DNA of 64,000 bases from Vibrio nereis NBRC 15637 (GCF_001591105.1 NZ_BCUD01000011.1:62001-126000), one strand, 5' to 3'; shown: positions 55,689 to 64,000, numbered from the stretch's first letter. The notes: generated by a model from the sequence alone, not told the origin. Numbers and translations: made by a program.

Positions 55689-56073
55689 TAAAGATGACTC
55701 GCCGCAAGTTGACCTTACTCCGCTCATCGACGTGGTCTTTATCTTATTAATTTTTTTCATTCTATCGGCAAATTTTCAAAAAGAATCGACCATCCAAGTT
55801 GACCGACCGAGTGCGAGTTCTGCTTCTGTGCAATCAGAAGTGACAACCTTGACCGTCAGCATCGATAACGCCCAAGCTATCTGGTTTAACGGTAAAACCG
55901 TCAGCCTAAGTGAGCTGCAATTTCAGCTTAAGGCGAAGCTCACCCAAGACACTCACTCCAATGCGATCATCAATGCCGACCAACACCTAGACACTGGCAC
56001 ACTCATTAGCGTTATTGATGCCGTGCGCTTATCTGGAATATCCAATGTTGCTATCGCTACCCAAGATAAATAA
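55666..56073 (+). CDS. ExbD biopolymer transport protein (TonB3 system)
   Basis: A 135-residue ExbD/TolR protein with a single N-terminal membrane helix that contains the essential Asp (VDLTPLIDVVFILLIFFILS, residues 15-34) and a periplasmic domain. It overlaps both neighbours (exbB by 23 bases, tonB by 29), a compact translational unit. Confidence 0.92.
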   Translation: MKIKTFVDKDDSPQVDLTPLIDVVFILLIFFILSANFQKESTIQVDRPSASSASVQSEVTTLTVSIDNAQAIWFNGKTVSLSELQFQLKAKLTQDTHSNAIINADQHLDTGTLISVIDAVRLSGISNVAIATQDK

Positions 56074-56704
56074 ACCTCAATGGTTCGTGATTATTGGCTT
56101 GTCTATTGCTGTCAATTTGAGCCTTATCGCCTTGCTGAATAACCTGATTGCGCCGTCAAACTTCACCCCGAAGACGGCCTATTCGCCTATTTATTTGCAA
56201 AGTGCCTCAGCCACCAAAGAGCAGCCAAAGCCAGAAACGGTTAAGCCACTGGTGGCCTCAACCGCACCTAGCTCTGCCCCCAGCCAGCCCGCCATGGTTG
56301 ATTTTTCTCTACCGAAGCTGGATAGCCTAGTTACCTTGCCTGACGTCGTGTTTACACCAGACAAAAGCGTCGACATTACGCCAAGTTTGAGCTTTGAATT
56401 TTCCGCTCAAGGAATTCAACAAGGTAGCCAGTTTCAAACCCAAACGGTAATGGCAAAACCCACCTATCAGATCCCGCCGAAATATCCGGCCAAAGCCAAA
56501 CGGAATGGCATTGAGGGCTATATCGTGCTGGCGCTCCTGATCAATCAACAGGGTGAAGCAGAACAACACAAAGTGGTGGATGAGTCACCACGAGGCGTAT
56601 TTTTGCGCTCTTCTCTTCGATCTGTGATGCGCTGGAAGTTTGTGCCTCCACAGAGTGGTGAACAATGGCAACAAATCACATTAAATTACAACTTGGAGAA
56701 CTAG
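56045..56704 (+). CDS. TonB energy transducer (TonB3 type)
   Basis: A 219-residue TonB. A membrane helix occupies residues about 10-30 and a modest Pro-rich linker lies at about 55-85. The C-terminal TonB domain has PPKYPAKAKRNGIEGYIVL then RSVMRWKFVPPQSG. I start at ATG 56045 (MLLSLPKINKPQW), which gives a normal TonB N-terminus; the frame is open upstream to 56015. It transmits proton-motive force to outer-membrane receptors, most plausibly the YddB-like receptor encoded next door. Confidence 0.88.
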   Translation: MLLSLPKINKPQWFVIIGLSIAVNLSLIALLNNLIAPSNFTPKTAYSPIYLQSASATKEQPKPETVKPLVASTAPSSAPSQPAMVDFSLPKLDSLVTLPDVVFTPDKSVDITPSLSFEFSAQGIQQGSQFQTQTVMAKPTYQIPPKYPAKAKRNGIEGYIVLALLINQQGEAEQHKVVDESPRGVFLRSSLRSVMRWKFVPPQSGEQWQQITLNYNLEN

Positions 56705-56707
56705 CAG

Positions 56708-57889
56708 ATGCAAAAAACGTTACTACTTTGCTTATCTCTGGTCTGTTTCCCCGTATTTTCTCAGATCGACCTAGATGTAATTGAACGTTTCCAACAATTA
56801 AGTCGTTGGTTAGAAAGAGAGGAAGCAGATTTAAAACCATTTGCTCGTTTCTATACACAACACCAAGGACAAGGGCCGGCAACCGAAGAGATCACCACCA
56901 GCCTTTATCTTCAGGCCTGCGTAAAATTTGAGGACTACCACTGTGCGCTCAAACTCGCAGAGGAGTTGCTGGCGCTGACAAACGAAGAGGATAAAATTCT
57001 TCAACTGCTTACACTGGGTGTTCAACTGAACTACCAAACCAAGCAGTTTCAGCAAGCACTCAAATATATGAATAAATGGGAGCAGTCACGCACTCGGTTC
57101 ACTGGTCGCACTCTGGCACCACCCGTGACCAAGAAACAACTGGCGGAGCTGTATACCATTGCCGCCTACAGTGCGAATCAGCTAGAACGTTGGCAAACGT
57201 CAGAGCGCTACATTAAGCTCGCGTTAAACCAAGTCGCGACCAAAAGCCGCTATTTATTCCAACTTGCTGTGTATCAGCATGCCCAAGAGCTTCAAAAAGA
57301 GCACAAGCTACTTGGCGAACTGACCCAGCGCTACCCAAACGAAGACAAGTTTTGGTTAAGGCTCGCACAAAACAGCATACTGATAAATAAACCCAAACAA
57401 GCTATTGCCGCGCTCTCTGTATTGGAAAACCAAAATAAGCTGGATGAAAACCAACGTATTCTGCTCGCGCAATTGCAGATAAGAGAGAATACGCCAGAAT
57501 CCGCTTACACCACCCTGTCGCAGCATACAGCGTCAGCCAAAAATAGAGACAAGATCAACAAGCTAAAACTGCATTCGCTGTTACTTTCAAGGCAGCGTGA
57601 TAAAGCCATGGCACTGTTAGAGACTCAGGCAATGCCTAACCGTGTTGCCACGCAAGCTCAGCTCGCTTTTGCTGAACAACAATGGCATCAGGCGATCCCA
57701 TTGTTGGCGCAGCAAATGGCCCTAGAGCCAACACAACCTCGCTGGCGTCTACTCAAAGCAATGGTGCATTTCGAGCTCGATCAATACGCGCAGGCCAAAC
57801 GCGAGTTCAGTACTTTGCTTGAGGGAAAATACGCGAGCACCGCACAGCAGTGGTTAGAGCAGATCCAATACCTGAGCGATAGTGAATAA
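56708..57889 (+). CDS. TPR-repeat periplasmic protein (TonB3 system)
   Basis: A 393-residue protein with a signal peptide (residues 1-18) and helical tetratricopeptide repeats along its length (for example YTIAAYSANQLERWQTSERY and FAEQQWHQAIPLLAQQM). It ends the operon three bases after tonB. TPR proteins accompany TonB2/TonB3 clusters in Vibrio, where they are needed for or support receptor interaction. A bidirectional terminator follows. Confidence 0.87.
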   Translation: MQKTLLLCLSLVCFPVFSQIDLDVIERFQQLSRWLEREEADLKPFARFYTQHQGQGPATEEITTSLYLQACVKFEDYHCALKLAEELLALTNEEDKILQLLTLGVQLNYQTKQFQQALKYMNKWEQSRTRFTGRTLAPPVTKKQLAELYTIAAYSANQLERWQTSERYIKLALNQVATKSRYLFQLAVYQHAQELQKEHKLLGELTQRYPNEDKFWLRLAQNSILINKPKQAIAALSVLENQNKLDENQRILLAQLQIRENTPESAYTTLSQHTASAKNRDKINKLKLHSLLLSRQRDKAMALLETQAMPNRVATQAQLAFAEQQWHQAIPLLAQQMALEPTQPRWRLLKAMVHFELDQYAQAKREFSTLLEGKYASTAQQWLEQIQYLSDSE

Positions 57890-57906
57890 CATGATTTAGT
57901 ACGATC

Positions 57907-57936
57907 AAAAAGAGCAGCTTCATTGCTGCTCTTTTT
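57907..57936. terminator. Bidirectional terminator after the TonB3 operon
   Basis: AAAAAGAGCAGC / GCTGCTCTTTTT stem with a six-base loop, T5 run on each strand. Confidence 0.93.
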
Positions 57937-57950
57937 AGGGGGAAATCATT

Positions 57951-58508
57951 TTACTCAGAGAGTTCAATCACCAGCTTATTATCTTTCACAACAACATTCG
58001 GGCTGGCCGATTTAAGTAACACCGCTTTCACGGTCGAGCCATCCAATTTGTATACTGGCTGCTGCGACAGCGCGTAACCGATCATCGAGACCGCTGGTTT
58101 TATCAGCTTCTTCACTTCTGGTGAAAGCACACCACTGTTTTCATCAAAACGCTCTAAACGCAGTGATTTCAAAAAGACTTCACCGGTGTCTTGGTCGTAC
58201 TTAGGAATTGCACTGAACTCAAGGTCGATGTCCAACCCCATGGTGCTGCTACTCAGCATCTGTACTTCACCGCTGGTATTAGCGAATACAGAAACGCGGT
58301 CTTTGTCTGCTCGACCAATTTTCACGTCAAGATCATCCACCGACACTTGCGCGTACATGACGTTTTCAACACCCACAGATTGGTTGAGGTTGGCATTGTC
58401 TTGCAAATACTTAGTCATCTGCTGTTCGCTAATGCTGTAGCTCACACAACCACTCAGCACCAAGGCCGACACTGTCAAAATTAGCAATGGCAGTTTTTTT
58501 CTTATCAT
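57951..58508 (-). CDS. DUF1439 lipoprotein (YceB-like)
   Basis: A 185-residue outer-membrane-type lipoprotein. The ATG at 58508 gives a lipobox LSGC with Cys21; the frame is open upstream, but only to a TTG. The mature region contains SYSISEQQMTKYLQD and VSVDDLDVKIGRADKDRV of the DUF1439/YceB family, a BPI-like lipid-binding fold. The function is unknown. It is downstream of, and on the same strand as, eda. Confidence 0.82.
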   Translation of the reverse strand: MIRKKLPLLILTVSALVLSGCVSYSISEQQMTKYLQDNANLNQSVGVENVMYAQVSVDDLDVKIGRADKDRVSVFANTSGEVQMLSSSTMGLDIDLEFSAIPKYDQDTGEVFLKSLRLERFDENSGVLSPEVKKLIKPAVSMIGYALSQQPVYKLDGSTVKAVLLKSASPNVVVKDNKLVIELSE

Positions 58509-58574
58509 CAAAAATGAACTCTTCTCAATTCCAGTTAAACACGTCAATTTTAGCAGTTTCTTCAGCAAGAGGAA

Positions 58575-59198
58575 CTAGGCAATGATGCCAGCCACGTTTC
58601 GTACTAACGTAGCCAGTTCATCCCATTGTTCGTTGTCAATTAACTCCGCCGGGACCATCCATGTACCGCCACACGCAACCACAGATTTTACCGACAGGTA
58701 ATCTTTGACATTATTCGGCCCTACTCCGCCTGTCGGCATAAATTTCACCGGATAAACGGCCGTCAATGCTTTAAGCATTGGCACGCCACCTGAAGGTTCT
58801 GCCGGGAAAAACTTCAGAGTTTTTAACCCCATTTCCATCGCTTGCTCGACTAGGCTCGGGTTATTCACCCCCGGAATAATTGGTACATTTCTTTGCTGAC
58901 AGTAAGTGACCGTTGTCGGGTTAAGACCAGGACTTACCACAAAATCAACACCCGCGTATATCGCTTGGTCTACTTGCTCTGTGGTAAGAACCGTGCCAGC
59001 GCCAATTAACATATCTGGGTAGGCGTCACGAATGTTTTTGATCGACTGCAGTGCCGCCTCTGTTCTAAACGTAATTTCGGCACAAGGTAAACCGTTATCA
59101 ATGAGAACCTGCGCCAACTTTACTGCTTTACTCGCATCTTTGATTGCAATGACTGGCACTACCTGAATTTCTGTCAGGAGTTCATCTAGATTTTTCAT
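58575..59198 (-). CDS. eda: KHG/KDPG aldolase (Entner-Doudoroff)
   Basis: A 207-residue class I aldolase that cleaves 2-keto-3-deoxy-6-phosphogluconate to pyruvate and glyceraldehyde-3-phosphate. Key residues are E41 and R45 in AEITFRTEA, and the Schiff-base lysine K129 in TLKFFPAEPSGG. It aligns with E. coli Eda with a constant offset of four. A good AAAAGGG ribosome-binding site and a palindromic operator (59258-59280) precede it. No other Entner-Doudoroff gene is within the window. Confidence 0.95.
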   Translation of the reverse strand: MKNLDELLTEIQVVPVIAIKDASKAVKLAQVLIDNGLPCAEITFRTEAALQSIKNIRDAYPDMLIGAGTVLTTEQVDQAIYAGVDFVVSPGLNPTTVTYCQQRNVPIIPGVNNPSLVEQAMEMGLKTLKFFPAEPSGGVPMLKALTAVYPVKFMPTGGVGPNNVKDYLSVKSVVACGGTWMVPAELIDNEQWDELATLVRNVAGIIA

Positions 59199-59257
59199 TT
59201 TTATCCCTTTTACTTTCTACACGGCTGATTAACAAACCGTGGGGTCATAATGGCAAT

Positions 59258-59280
59258 GTTTACGTCATCGTGACGTTAAC
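59258..59280. promoter_or_regulatory. Palindromic operator upstream of eda
   Basis: GTTTACGTCA-TCG-TGACGTTAAC, arms matching at 9 of 10 positions, 60 bases before the eda ATG. It does not look like the HexR motif I know; the regulator is unidentified. Confidence 0.5.
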
Positions 59281-59348
59281 AAAGCACTAAGCAAGGCTCA
59301 AAGTGCTTCATATTAACGGTATCTGCTCGTCTTGACTGGTAAGCACAT

Positions 59349-60314
59349 TTAGGCTGGATCCGTAAACGTGACGTCTTTATAACTCCAATCAAATTTCTCA
59401 CATAGACGAACTAATTCTTTCTCATCCGATTGGGTCTGTGTGACTAACCAGTTCAGCAGATCGTCCGTAATTGGCGAACGTCGCTTTTGGTAACAATAAT
59501 ATTGCCAATCGCTGTGTTGCAGCGCGATATTCTCGGGGCATTTTAAAAACTGTCGCTTGATTTCCGGTAGGACTAGCAGCAGATCGGTAACCGTCACACC
59601 TTGCCCTGATAAACATGCACTTAAAGCCAAATCTAAACTATAAAAGACCGTATCTCTTCCCTTTTTGACGCCTTTCAGCTCTGCATTTTTCCACCAGAGT
59701 TTCCAATCCTGATGATCAAGCGTGGCGTGCAAATGTGGAAGCGATAACAAATCCTCAGTTTGGATATCTTTGTTAGACAAAAGTTCAGCATAAACGGGAG
59801 CCATATACTCATGCCTTAAGAAAGTGACTCCCTGCTTGCCTGCGTATCTATCACCTTGACTCGTATTGATGATTAGCAAATCACAATCTTCTGCCTCAAG
59901 GACGGGATCTTCTTCAATAGACGGAATGATGACGATTTCATGATCTGGGTACTTTTCACTCAACCAAGCTACTTTCGGCATCAGTACTCTGGTTGCATAG
60001 CTCAAAGCACTTTTGATGACTATACGACTCTTAGTAGGTGCCTGCCACTGGGCGATTAAAGAGTCTAGGCTAGAGTAATTTTTCCTTAACACCTCGTATA
60101 GTTCTTTACCCCTATCACTTAGCTCTATCGAACGGTGCTTTCGTATGACTAAAGATGAAGCCAACTCATTTTCCAGCTGCTTTATCTGCCGGCTAACGGC
60201 ACTTTGCGTCACATTGAGCTCTTCGGAAGCTTTAGTAAAGCTCATAAGGCGTGCAACAGATTCAAACACTTTAAATGCGTTGTGGGAATAAGGGAGATGA
60301 CGGTATGGGTACAT
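59349..60314 (-). CDS. LysR-type transcriptional regulator
   Basis: A 321-residue LysR regulator of the GcvA-like branch. The helix-turn-helix region is KVFESVARLMSFTKASEELN then VTQSAVSRQIKQLENELASS (residues about 16-55). I prefer ATG 60314 (MYPYRHLPYSHNAF), the normal family N-terminus, over ATG 60341. It is divergent from a MATE transporter gene with 105 bases between them, so control of that transporter is likely. The effector is unknown. Confidence 0.87.
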   Translation of the reverse strand: MYPYRHLPYSHNAFKVFESVARLMSFTKASEELNVTQSAVSRQIKQLENELASSLVIRKHRSIELSDRGKELYEVLRKNYSSLDSLIAQWQAPTKSRIVIKSALSYATRVLMPKVAWLSEKYPDHEIVIIPSIEEDPVLEAEDCDLLIINTSQGDRYAGKQGVTFLRHEYMAPVYAELLSNKDIQTEDLLSLPHLHATLDHQDWKLWWKNAELKGVKKGRDTVFYSLDLALSACLSGQGVTVTDLLLVLPEIKRQFLKCPENIALQHSDWQYYCYQKRRSPITDDLLNWLVTQTQSDEKELVRLCEKFDWSYKDVTFTDPA

Positions 60315-60419
60315 AGCAGATCTCACATAACTTAAACTCATGTCAGAGTGGCATAAATGTCAATTGAACACCAGTGCATAAATGCTTACCTTAACGTGAT
60401 AAAGATCATGAGGCAGACA

Positions 60420-61760
60420 ATGAAAAAAATACTCACGCTGGCATTCCCACTCATTATTTCTCAACTCATCGCAATGGCTTTGGTGCTGACTGATGTGTGG
60501 ATGATGTCACGCCTAAGCGTATCTGCCATAGCAGCCGGTGGTTTGGGCGCTGCAGTCTATTCATTCATCTTCATTGTTGCGGGCAGCACGGTAAGTTGTG
60601 TGGCTAACCTTATCGCCATTGCATATGGTCAACGTATCGCACGACCAGAATTCGGCAACCAACAAATCCGACTTGCCGTAAAAGGTGCTGTGCTTCTGTC
60701 TGTTTTCCTAACAGTAGTACTGACTTTCAGCTTTACTTTTGTGCCAGATCTACTGGTGTTCTCAGACCAACCTGCAGAACTCACCGCGCCAGCAATGGAG
60801 TACGTAGACACGCTAAAATGGGCAATGCTACCGTCACTGCTCCTGCTTGTGCTGCGCGGATTAACCAGTGCTTTCGGCAATGTACGTTCAATCATGGTGA
60901 TGTCATTGCTGACAGTCGCTTTAAATGTTCCTATCAGTTACGTGCTGGCTTTCCAACTTGAATATGGATTGGCTGGTTTAGGTGCTGGTACATCATTAGC
61001 GGCTCTAATCGTGATGATCGGCTACGGGATCTGGGTATTTAAACGTCCTCTATACGCAACTTACGCCCCTTGGTATAACCTTGACGAATATTCACTGAAG
61101 TTGATGAATCCTCTGCTTGCCATGGGATTTCCTATTGCATTGGCTGCTCTTCTTGAGCACGGCTTAATTTACGGTGGAACACTGATGGCCGGTACGATTG
61201 GCGTGGCAGCCCTGGCACTCCACCAAATTCTATTGCAGTGCTTGAGCTTCACCTGGAACATTAACTTTGGTTTCTCACAAGCGGCAGCTATCTTAGTAGG
61301 ACAGGATTTTGGTGCGGAAGACTACGAAGGGATTAAGCGTACATCCATTCGCAGTTTTGGTCTGACAACCTTACTCAGTGTGATAATGGCAGGTGGGTTC
61401 ATGCTTTGGCCTGAGCTAATTGCGGGAGCGTTTAATCTAGATACGAATCTAACCCAACTGTTGATTGCGGTTCTTTGGGTAGTAGCACTTTCGTTTATTG
61501 TTGATGCTTGGCAACTTTTAGCGATCAACTTGCTGCGCGGGATGAAGATTGTGGTGTCGCCAACCGCCATGACCGCTATTGGTTACTGGCTGTTTGGTTT
61601 ACCTGCGGCTTGGCTGCTCATGCAAAAATTTGGACTTGGCGGTATTTGGGCGGGTATTGGAGTTGGCCTCGGTGTAACGGGCATCTTACTGCTTGTGCAG
61701 TTGCTGTTCGCCATCAGAAAACATCGCGCTCCAGATTCCCTTGCTGTCGCAGCCAGTTAG
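60420..61760 (+). CDS. MATE family multidrug efflux transporter
   Basis: A 446-residue twelve-helix MATE transporter that exports cationic compounds with Na+ or H+. It begins MKKILTLAFPLIISQLIA, and the two halves show FGNVRSIMVMSLLTVALNVP and INLLRGMKIVVSPTAMTAIG, the paired MATE blocks. It is not the NorM paralogue known from V. parahaemolyticus. ATG 60420 is supported by GAGG at good spacing; the frame is open to 60357. The divergent LysR gene suggests inducible expression. Confidence 0.88.
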   Translation: MKKILTLAFPLIISQLIAMALVLTDVWMMSRLSVSAIAAGGLGAAVYSFIFIVAGSTVSCVANLIAIAYGQRIARPEFGNQQIRLAVKGAVLLSVFLTVVLTFSFTFVPDLLVFSDQPAELTAPAMEYVDTLKWAMLPSLLLLVLRGLTSAFGNVRSIMVMSLLTVALNVPISYVLAFQLEYGLAGLGAGTSLAALIVMIGYGIWVFKRPLYATYAPWYNLDEYSLKLMNPLLAMGFPIALAALLEHGLIYGGTLMAGTIGVAALALHQILLQCLSFTWNINFGFSQAAAILVGQDFGAEDYEGIKRTSIRSFGLTTLLSVIMAGGFMLWPELIAGAFNLDTNLTQLLIAVLWVVALSFIVDAWQLLAINLLRGMKIVVSPTAMTAIGYWLFGLPAAWLLMQKFGLGGIWAGIGVGLGVTGILLLVQLLFAIRKHRAPDSLAVAAS

Positions 61761-61799
61761 CCTTTATCATCTGCGGCTTGACGTTATTAAGAAGCAGCC

Positions 61800-62249
61800 A
61801 TGACAGATCTAGAGCTAGAATTTGAACATATTTACTTAGAGGTTCGTGCAGAACGCTGGCAACAAATCGATCGTTTTCTATTTAGTTACTTTTGCTTTCG
61901 CGAAGGTTTCCTTACCAAGCATGGAAAACCAGATTGGGAAATGGTACGTGCTAACGCACCCCGCTCCAATCAAGTTCAGGCGATTAAGCAATCAGCGTTA
62001 GAGCCTATTGTCCCTTTAGAGGTCGTGGTGGGAGAAATAAAGCGCTATGCTCGCGATGGTTTACTGACCCCAACTAGCCTAAAACGAATCCTAGATTGTT
62101 TACTGCACTTTGTGGTGATCACCAAACAAGAGCAAGCCACGTTAAAGCACACAGGGTTAATGCATAACATGCCTAGCAGTTGGTACCACTGCGAGAGCAA
62201 AAATCCTTATGCTCGCTTTGATTCTGTCGGGATTAAAATCAGTCACTGA
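61800..62249 (+). CDS. Conserved hypothetical protein, 149 residues
   Basis: A cytoplasmic-looking protein with no membrane segment. The N-terminus is acidic/aromatic (LELEFEHIYLEVRAERWQQ). A central block, FCFREGFLTKHGKPDWEMVR, is followed by a helical region (VEVVVG-type start: PIVPLEVVVGEIKRYARDG). No family is recognised. It follows the MATE gene by 39 bases on the same strand and may be co-transcribed. Confidence 0.65.
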   Translation: MTDLELEFEHIYLEVRAERWQQIDRFLFSYFCFREGFLTKHGKPDWEMVRANAPRSNQVQAIKQSALEPIVPLEVVVGEIKRYARDGLLTPTSLKRILDCLLHFVVITKQEQATLKHTGLMHNMPSSWYHCESKNPYARFDSVGIKISH

Positions 62250-62260
62250 TAAAAATAATC

Positions 62261-62283
62261 AAGCCCGGTCGTTAACCGGGCTT
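62261..62283. terminator. Hairpin terminator between convergent genes
   Basis: AAGCCCGGT / ACCGGGCTT stem with a five-base loop. The minus-strand side is T-rich (GATTATTTTT), so it chiefly ends the minus-strand lipoprotein gene. Confidence 0.8.
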
Positions 62284-62293
62284 GCCTCATCAA

Positions 62294-63100
62294 CTAGAAG
62301 ACTTTTCTCTCTAGCATTGGAGCCGATAAGGTAGAGACATAGACGGTGCCATCATGTACCTCGGCTGATGTAGTTTGTGTGTCACCCCAATAATACGCTC
62401 TCACGGAGCACGTATCGTATGTCGCTTGTAGATCCGAGTATGGTATCCCAAACATGGTATCCAATTGCCAAGTTTGCGAACCATAGACATCCTTTAAGTC
62501 CGGTCGCTTTCTATCAGCGTTTTCAACATACCAATCCTTATCTTGATACGGCTCAAAGACGGTGCAAGATAGCTACAAGTCAAGTATATCAAACGAGGTA
62601 TGCGCGCCCATCAAAGCATCGAAACTGAATTCATTACCGCCTACAATGGCAGAAGCAGTACCACCCTGTTCTACCTTATCCGGTCCATATAAAAGAGTAG
62701 CATAGCCCGCTAACTGGTCATTTCGGTAGTAGAAAAACTCGTAATCGTGATTACTAGACATGGGTACTTTGTCAAATTCGATCTTACCGAATTCATTCAC
62801 CCTAGATCGGTAAGTTTTACCATTAGCCACAATCTCAAATCGGTCTTCATCCGCCAAAATAAGCTCATTTAGATGATCACCAATTCTCGATACAGTCGCA
62901 TGAAGCTCGACCTGGTCAGCAGAGTTATCCACTTCTACCCTGAAATTAGCTTGCAGCTGATCAACCGAATAAGAACAAGAGTGCTCTTGCGTGTTACCAC
63001 AAACCCCTGTCTCAATACTCGGTTTTGAGTCGCTTCCACCACCACCTCCACACCCTGCGAGTAAACCTACTAATGCAAAGTATAACTTATTGTATCTCAT
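62294..63100 (-). pseudogene. Secreted lipoprotein gene interrupted by an in-frame TAG
   Basis: The frame starts with a lipobox signal peptide (LLAGC, Cys17) followed by GGGGGSD, then 158 more residues with two cysteines near 34 and 42. It stops at TAG 62573-62575 after FDILDL. The same frame continues open for 92 codons (SCTVFEPYQDKDW, LQATYDTCSVRAYYW, AEVHDGTVYVSTL) to a second TAG at 62294-62296, 11 bases before a terminator. A CAG-to-TAG change would explain the break. No protein family is recognised; it looks like a vibrio-type surface or periplasmic lipoprotein. As written the product is 175 residues. Confidence 0.7.
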
Positions 63101-63241
63101 ACAGCTTTCCTAAACCTTGTTATTAACATGGTTATGTTACTGCAATTGGAAAGGTATAAGTCATTGATTACTTTGAATTGGCTCGAGAGTTATTAAACTT
63201 AGACTCATACCATTTTTACAAATTTATATGGCAAATGTATC

Positions 63242-63272
63242 AAAAAAGCCCTGCTGGATTAGCAGGGCTTTG
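63242..63272 (-). terminator. Terminator of pheT
   Basis: AAAGCCCTGCT / AGCAGGGCTTT stem, five-base loop, T6 on the minus strand. Confidence 0.92.
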
Positions 63273-63299
63273 TATTTATAACAACACTATGCGTTTGAA

Positions 63300-64000
63300 T
63301 TAGTCACGCAGTGTCGCACCGAACTTCTCTGATACGTGTGCAACGATAGCTTCTACCGCGCCGGCGATGTCTGCATCTTCAAGCGTACGCTCAACAGATT
63401 GTAGTGTCAGTGCAATCGCAAGGCTCTTCTTGCCTTCCTCAACACCTTTACCTACGTAAACGTCGAACAGTTTCGCATCTTTCAGGAACTCACCACCTTG
63501 CTCAAGACACGCTGCAACGATGTCACCTGAAGCTACTGCTTCGTCGACAACGACTGCGATGTCACGACGGTTTGATGGGAACTTAGACAGTTGAACCGCT
63601 TCTGGGATCACTTTCGTGTTGATCGCCGACCATTCGATTTCGAATACGATAGTACGACCATTCAGACCAAACTTGCGCTCTAGCTCTGGGTGAACCGTAC
63701 CGATCACGCCCACTTCTTTGCCGTCTACAACGATCGCCGCAGATTGACCTGGGTGAAGTGCTGGGTGTTTCGCTGCCGCGAAAGAGTACGCTTTTTCGTT
63801 TGCAGAAAGCTCTAGAATTGCTTCTAGGTCACCTTTAAGGTCAAAGAAATCAACCGTGTTAGTTTCAATGTCCCAGTGCTCTTCACCGCGAGTACCTGCA
63901 ATCACACCTGCTAGCATTGGCTCTTGGCGCATGCCGTTTTCTGCCGATTCACAAGGAATGAAACGCAAGCCGTATTCAAATAGACGAACACGTGGCTGCT
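63300..64000 (-). CDS. pheT: Phenylalanine-tRNA ligase beta subunit (C-terminal part)
   Basis: The last 233 codons of PheT; the gene continues beyond the right edge. The visible part covers the end of the B3/B4-B5-type region ([42 protein letters not shown]) and the C-terminal FDX-ACB domain ([14 protein letters not shown] to [11 protein letters not shown]). The subunit forms the alpha2beta2 synthetase that charges tRNA-Phe, with editing in beta. The reading frame is clean. Confidence 0.95.
   Translation of the reverse strand, partial: QPRVRLFEYGLRFIPCESAENGMRQEPMLAGVIAGTRGEEHWDIETNTVDFFDLKGDLEAILELSANEKAYSFAAAKHPALHPGQSAAIVVDGKEVGVIGTVHPELERKFGLNGRTIVFEIEWSAINTKVIPEAVQLSKFPSNRRDIAVVVDEAVASGDIVAACLEQGGEFLKDAKLFDVYVGKGVEEGKKSLAIALTLQSVERTLEDADIAGAVEAIVAHVSEKFGATLRD

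Noticed and set aside
1..64000. CRISPR array, tRNA or rRNA genes, transposase or integron attC sites
   Set aside because: None of these was found on reading both strands; repeats present are terminators and operators.

Overview
The window is a stretch of chromosome from a marine Vibrio. The order tcyP-like symporter, sbcB, yohJK, cdd, purT, tpm, relV, hut operon is the arrangement I know from vibrio large chromosomes, and the products (RelV, glycine-riboswitch symporter, a TtpC-type TonB system) are typical of the genus. A Harveyi-clade species is plausible, but that is inference. No rRNA, tRNA, insertion sequence, prophage or CRISPR array was recognised. The window cuts through cobT at its left edge and pheT at its right edge.

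Layout. 1-12 kb: cobT start and flavin reductase, an unannotated 31-residue basic peptide, an NAD(P)-binding protein, cystine symporter, exonuclease I, the yohJK pair, cytidine deaminase, PurR-box-controlled purT, tpm, relV, an ASCH-domain protein and a Spo0M-like protein. 12-18.5 kb: complete histidine utilisation cluster hutC-hutIGUH with two matching HutC-type operators. 18.5-27.9 kb: a broken GlyGly-CTERM trypsin-like protease gene, a methyltransferase-like membrane protein, ydiJ, and envelope or uncharacterised proteins including a membrane J-domain protein. 27.9-31.8 kb: the hpd-hmgA-fahA-maiA tyrosine-degradation operon. 32-38 kb: a coiled-coil membrane protein pair, a frameshifted yggL-like gene, a tandem glycine riboswitch driving an alanine/glycine symporter, a LysE exporter and an M32 carboxypeptidase. 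38-45 kb: the nitric-oxide detoxification locus, in which norW is intact but norV and norR are fused head-to-head by a deletion; then a chemoreceptor, a GST and a LysR regulator. 45-58 kb: an iron-regulated, protease-associated import island, with yddB-yddA-pqqL facing a dedicated TonB3-type energiser operon across an intergenic region holding three Fur-like boxes. 58-64 kb: a DUF1439 lipoprotein, eda, a LysR/MATE divergent pair, a lipoprotein gene broken by an in-frame TAG, and pheT.

How the genes work together. Several catabolic routes are complete here: histidine to glutamate, and 4-hydroxyphenylpyruvate to fumarate and acetoacetate. Amino-acid uptake (cystine, glycine/alanine) and an M32 peptidase add to a picture of amino-acid feeding. 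The 45-58 kb island looks like a self-contained machine that imports iron-bearing peptide or protein through an outer-membrane receptor powered by its own TonB complex and processed by an M16 protease.

Gene decay stands out. Four loci carry lesions visible directly in the sequence: a UAA plus a missing start codon in the protease, a UAG in the lipoprotein, two A5-run frameshifts in the yggL-like gene, and the norV/norR deletion. The frameshifts could be sequencing errors; the deletion and the nonsense codons are harder to explain that way.
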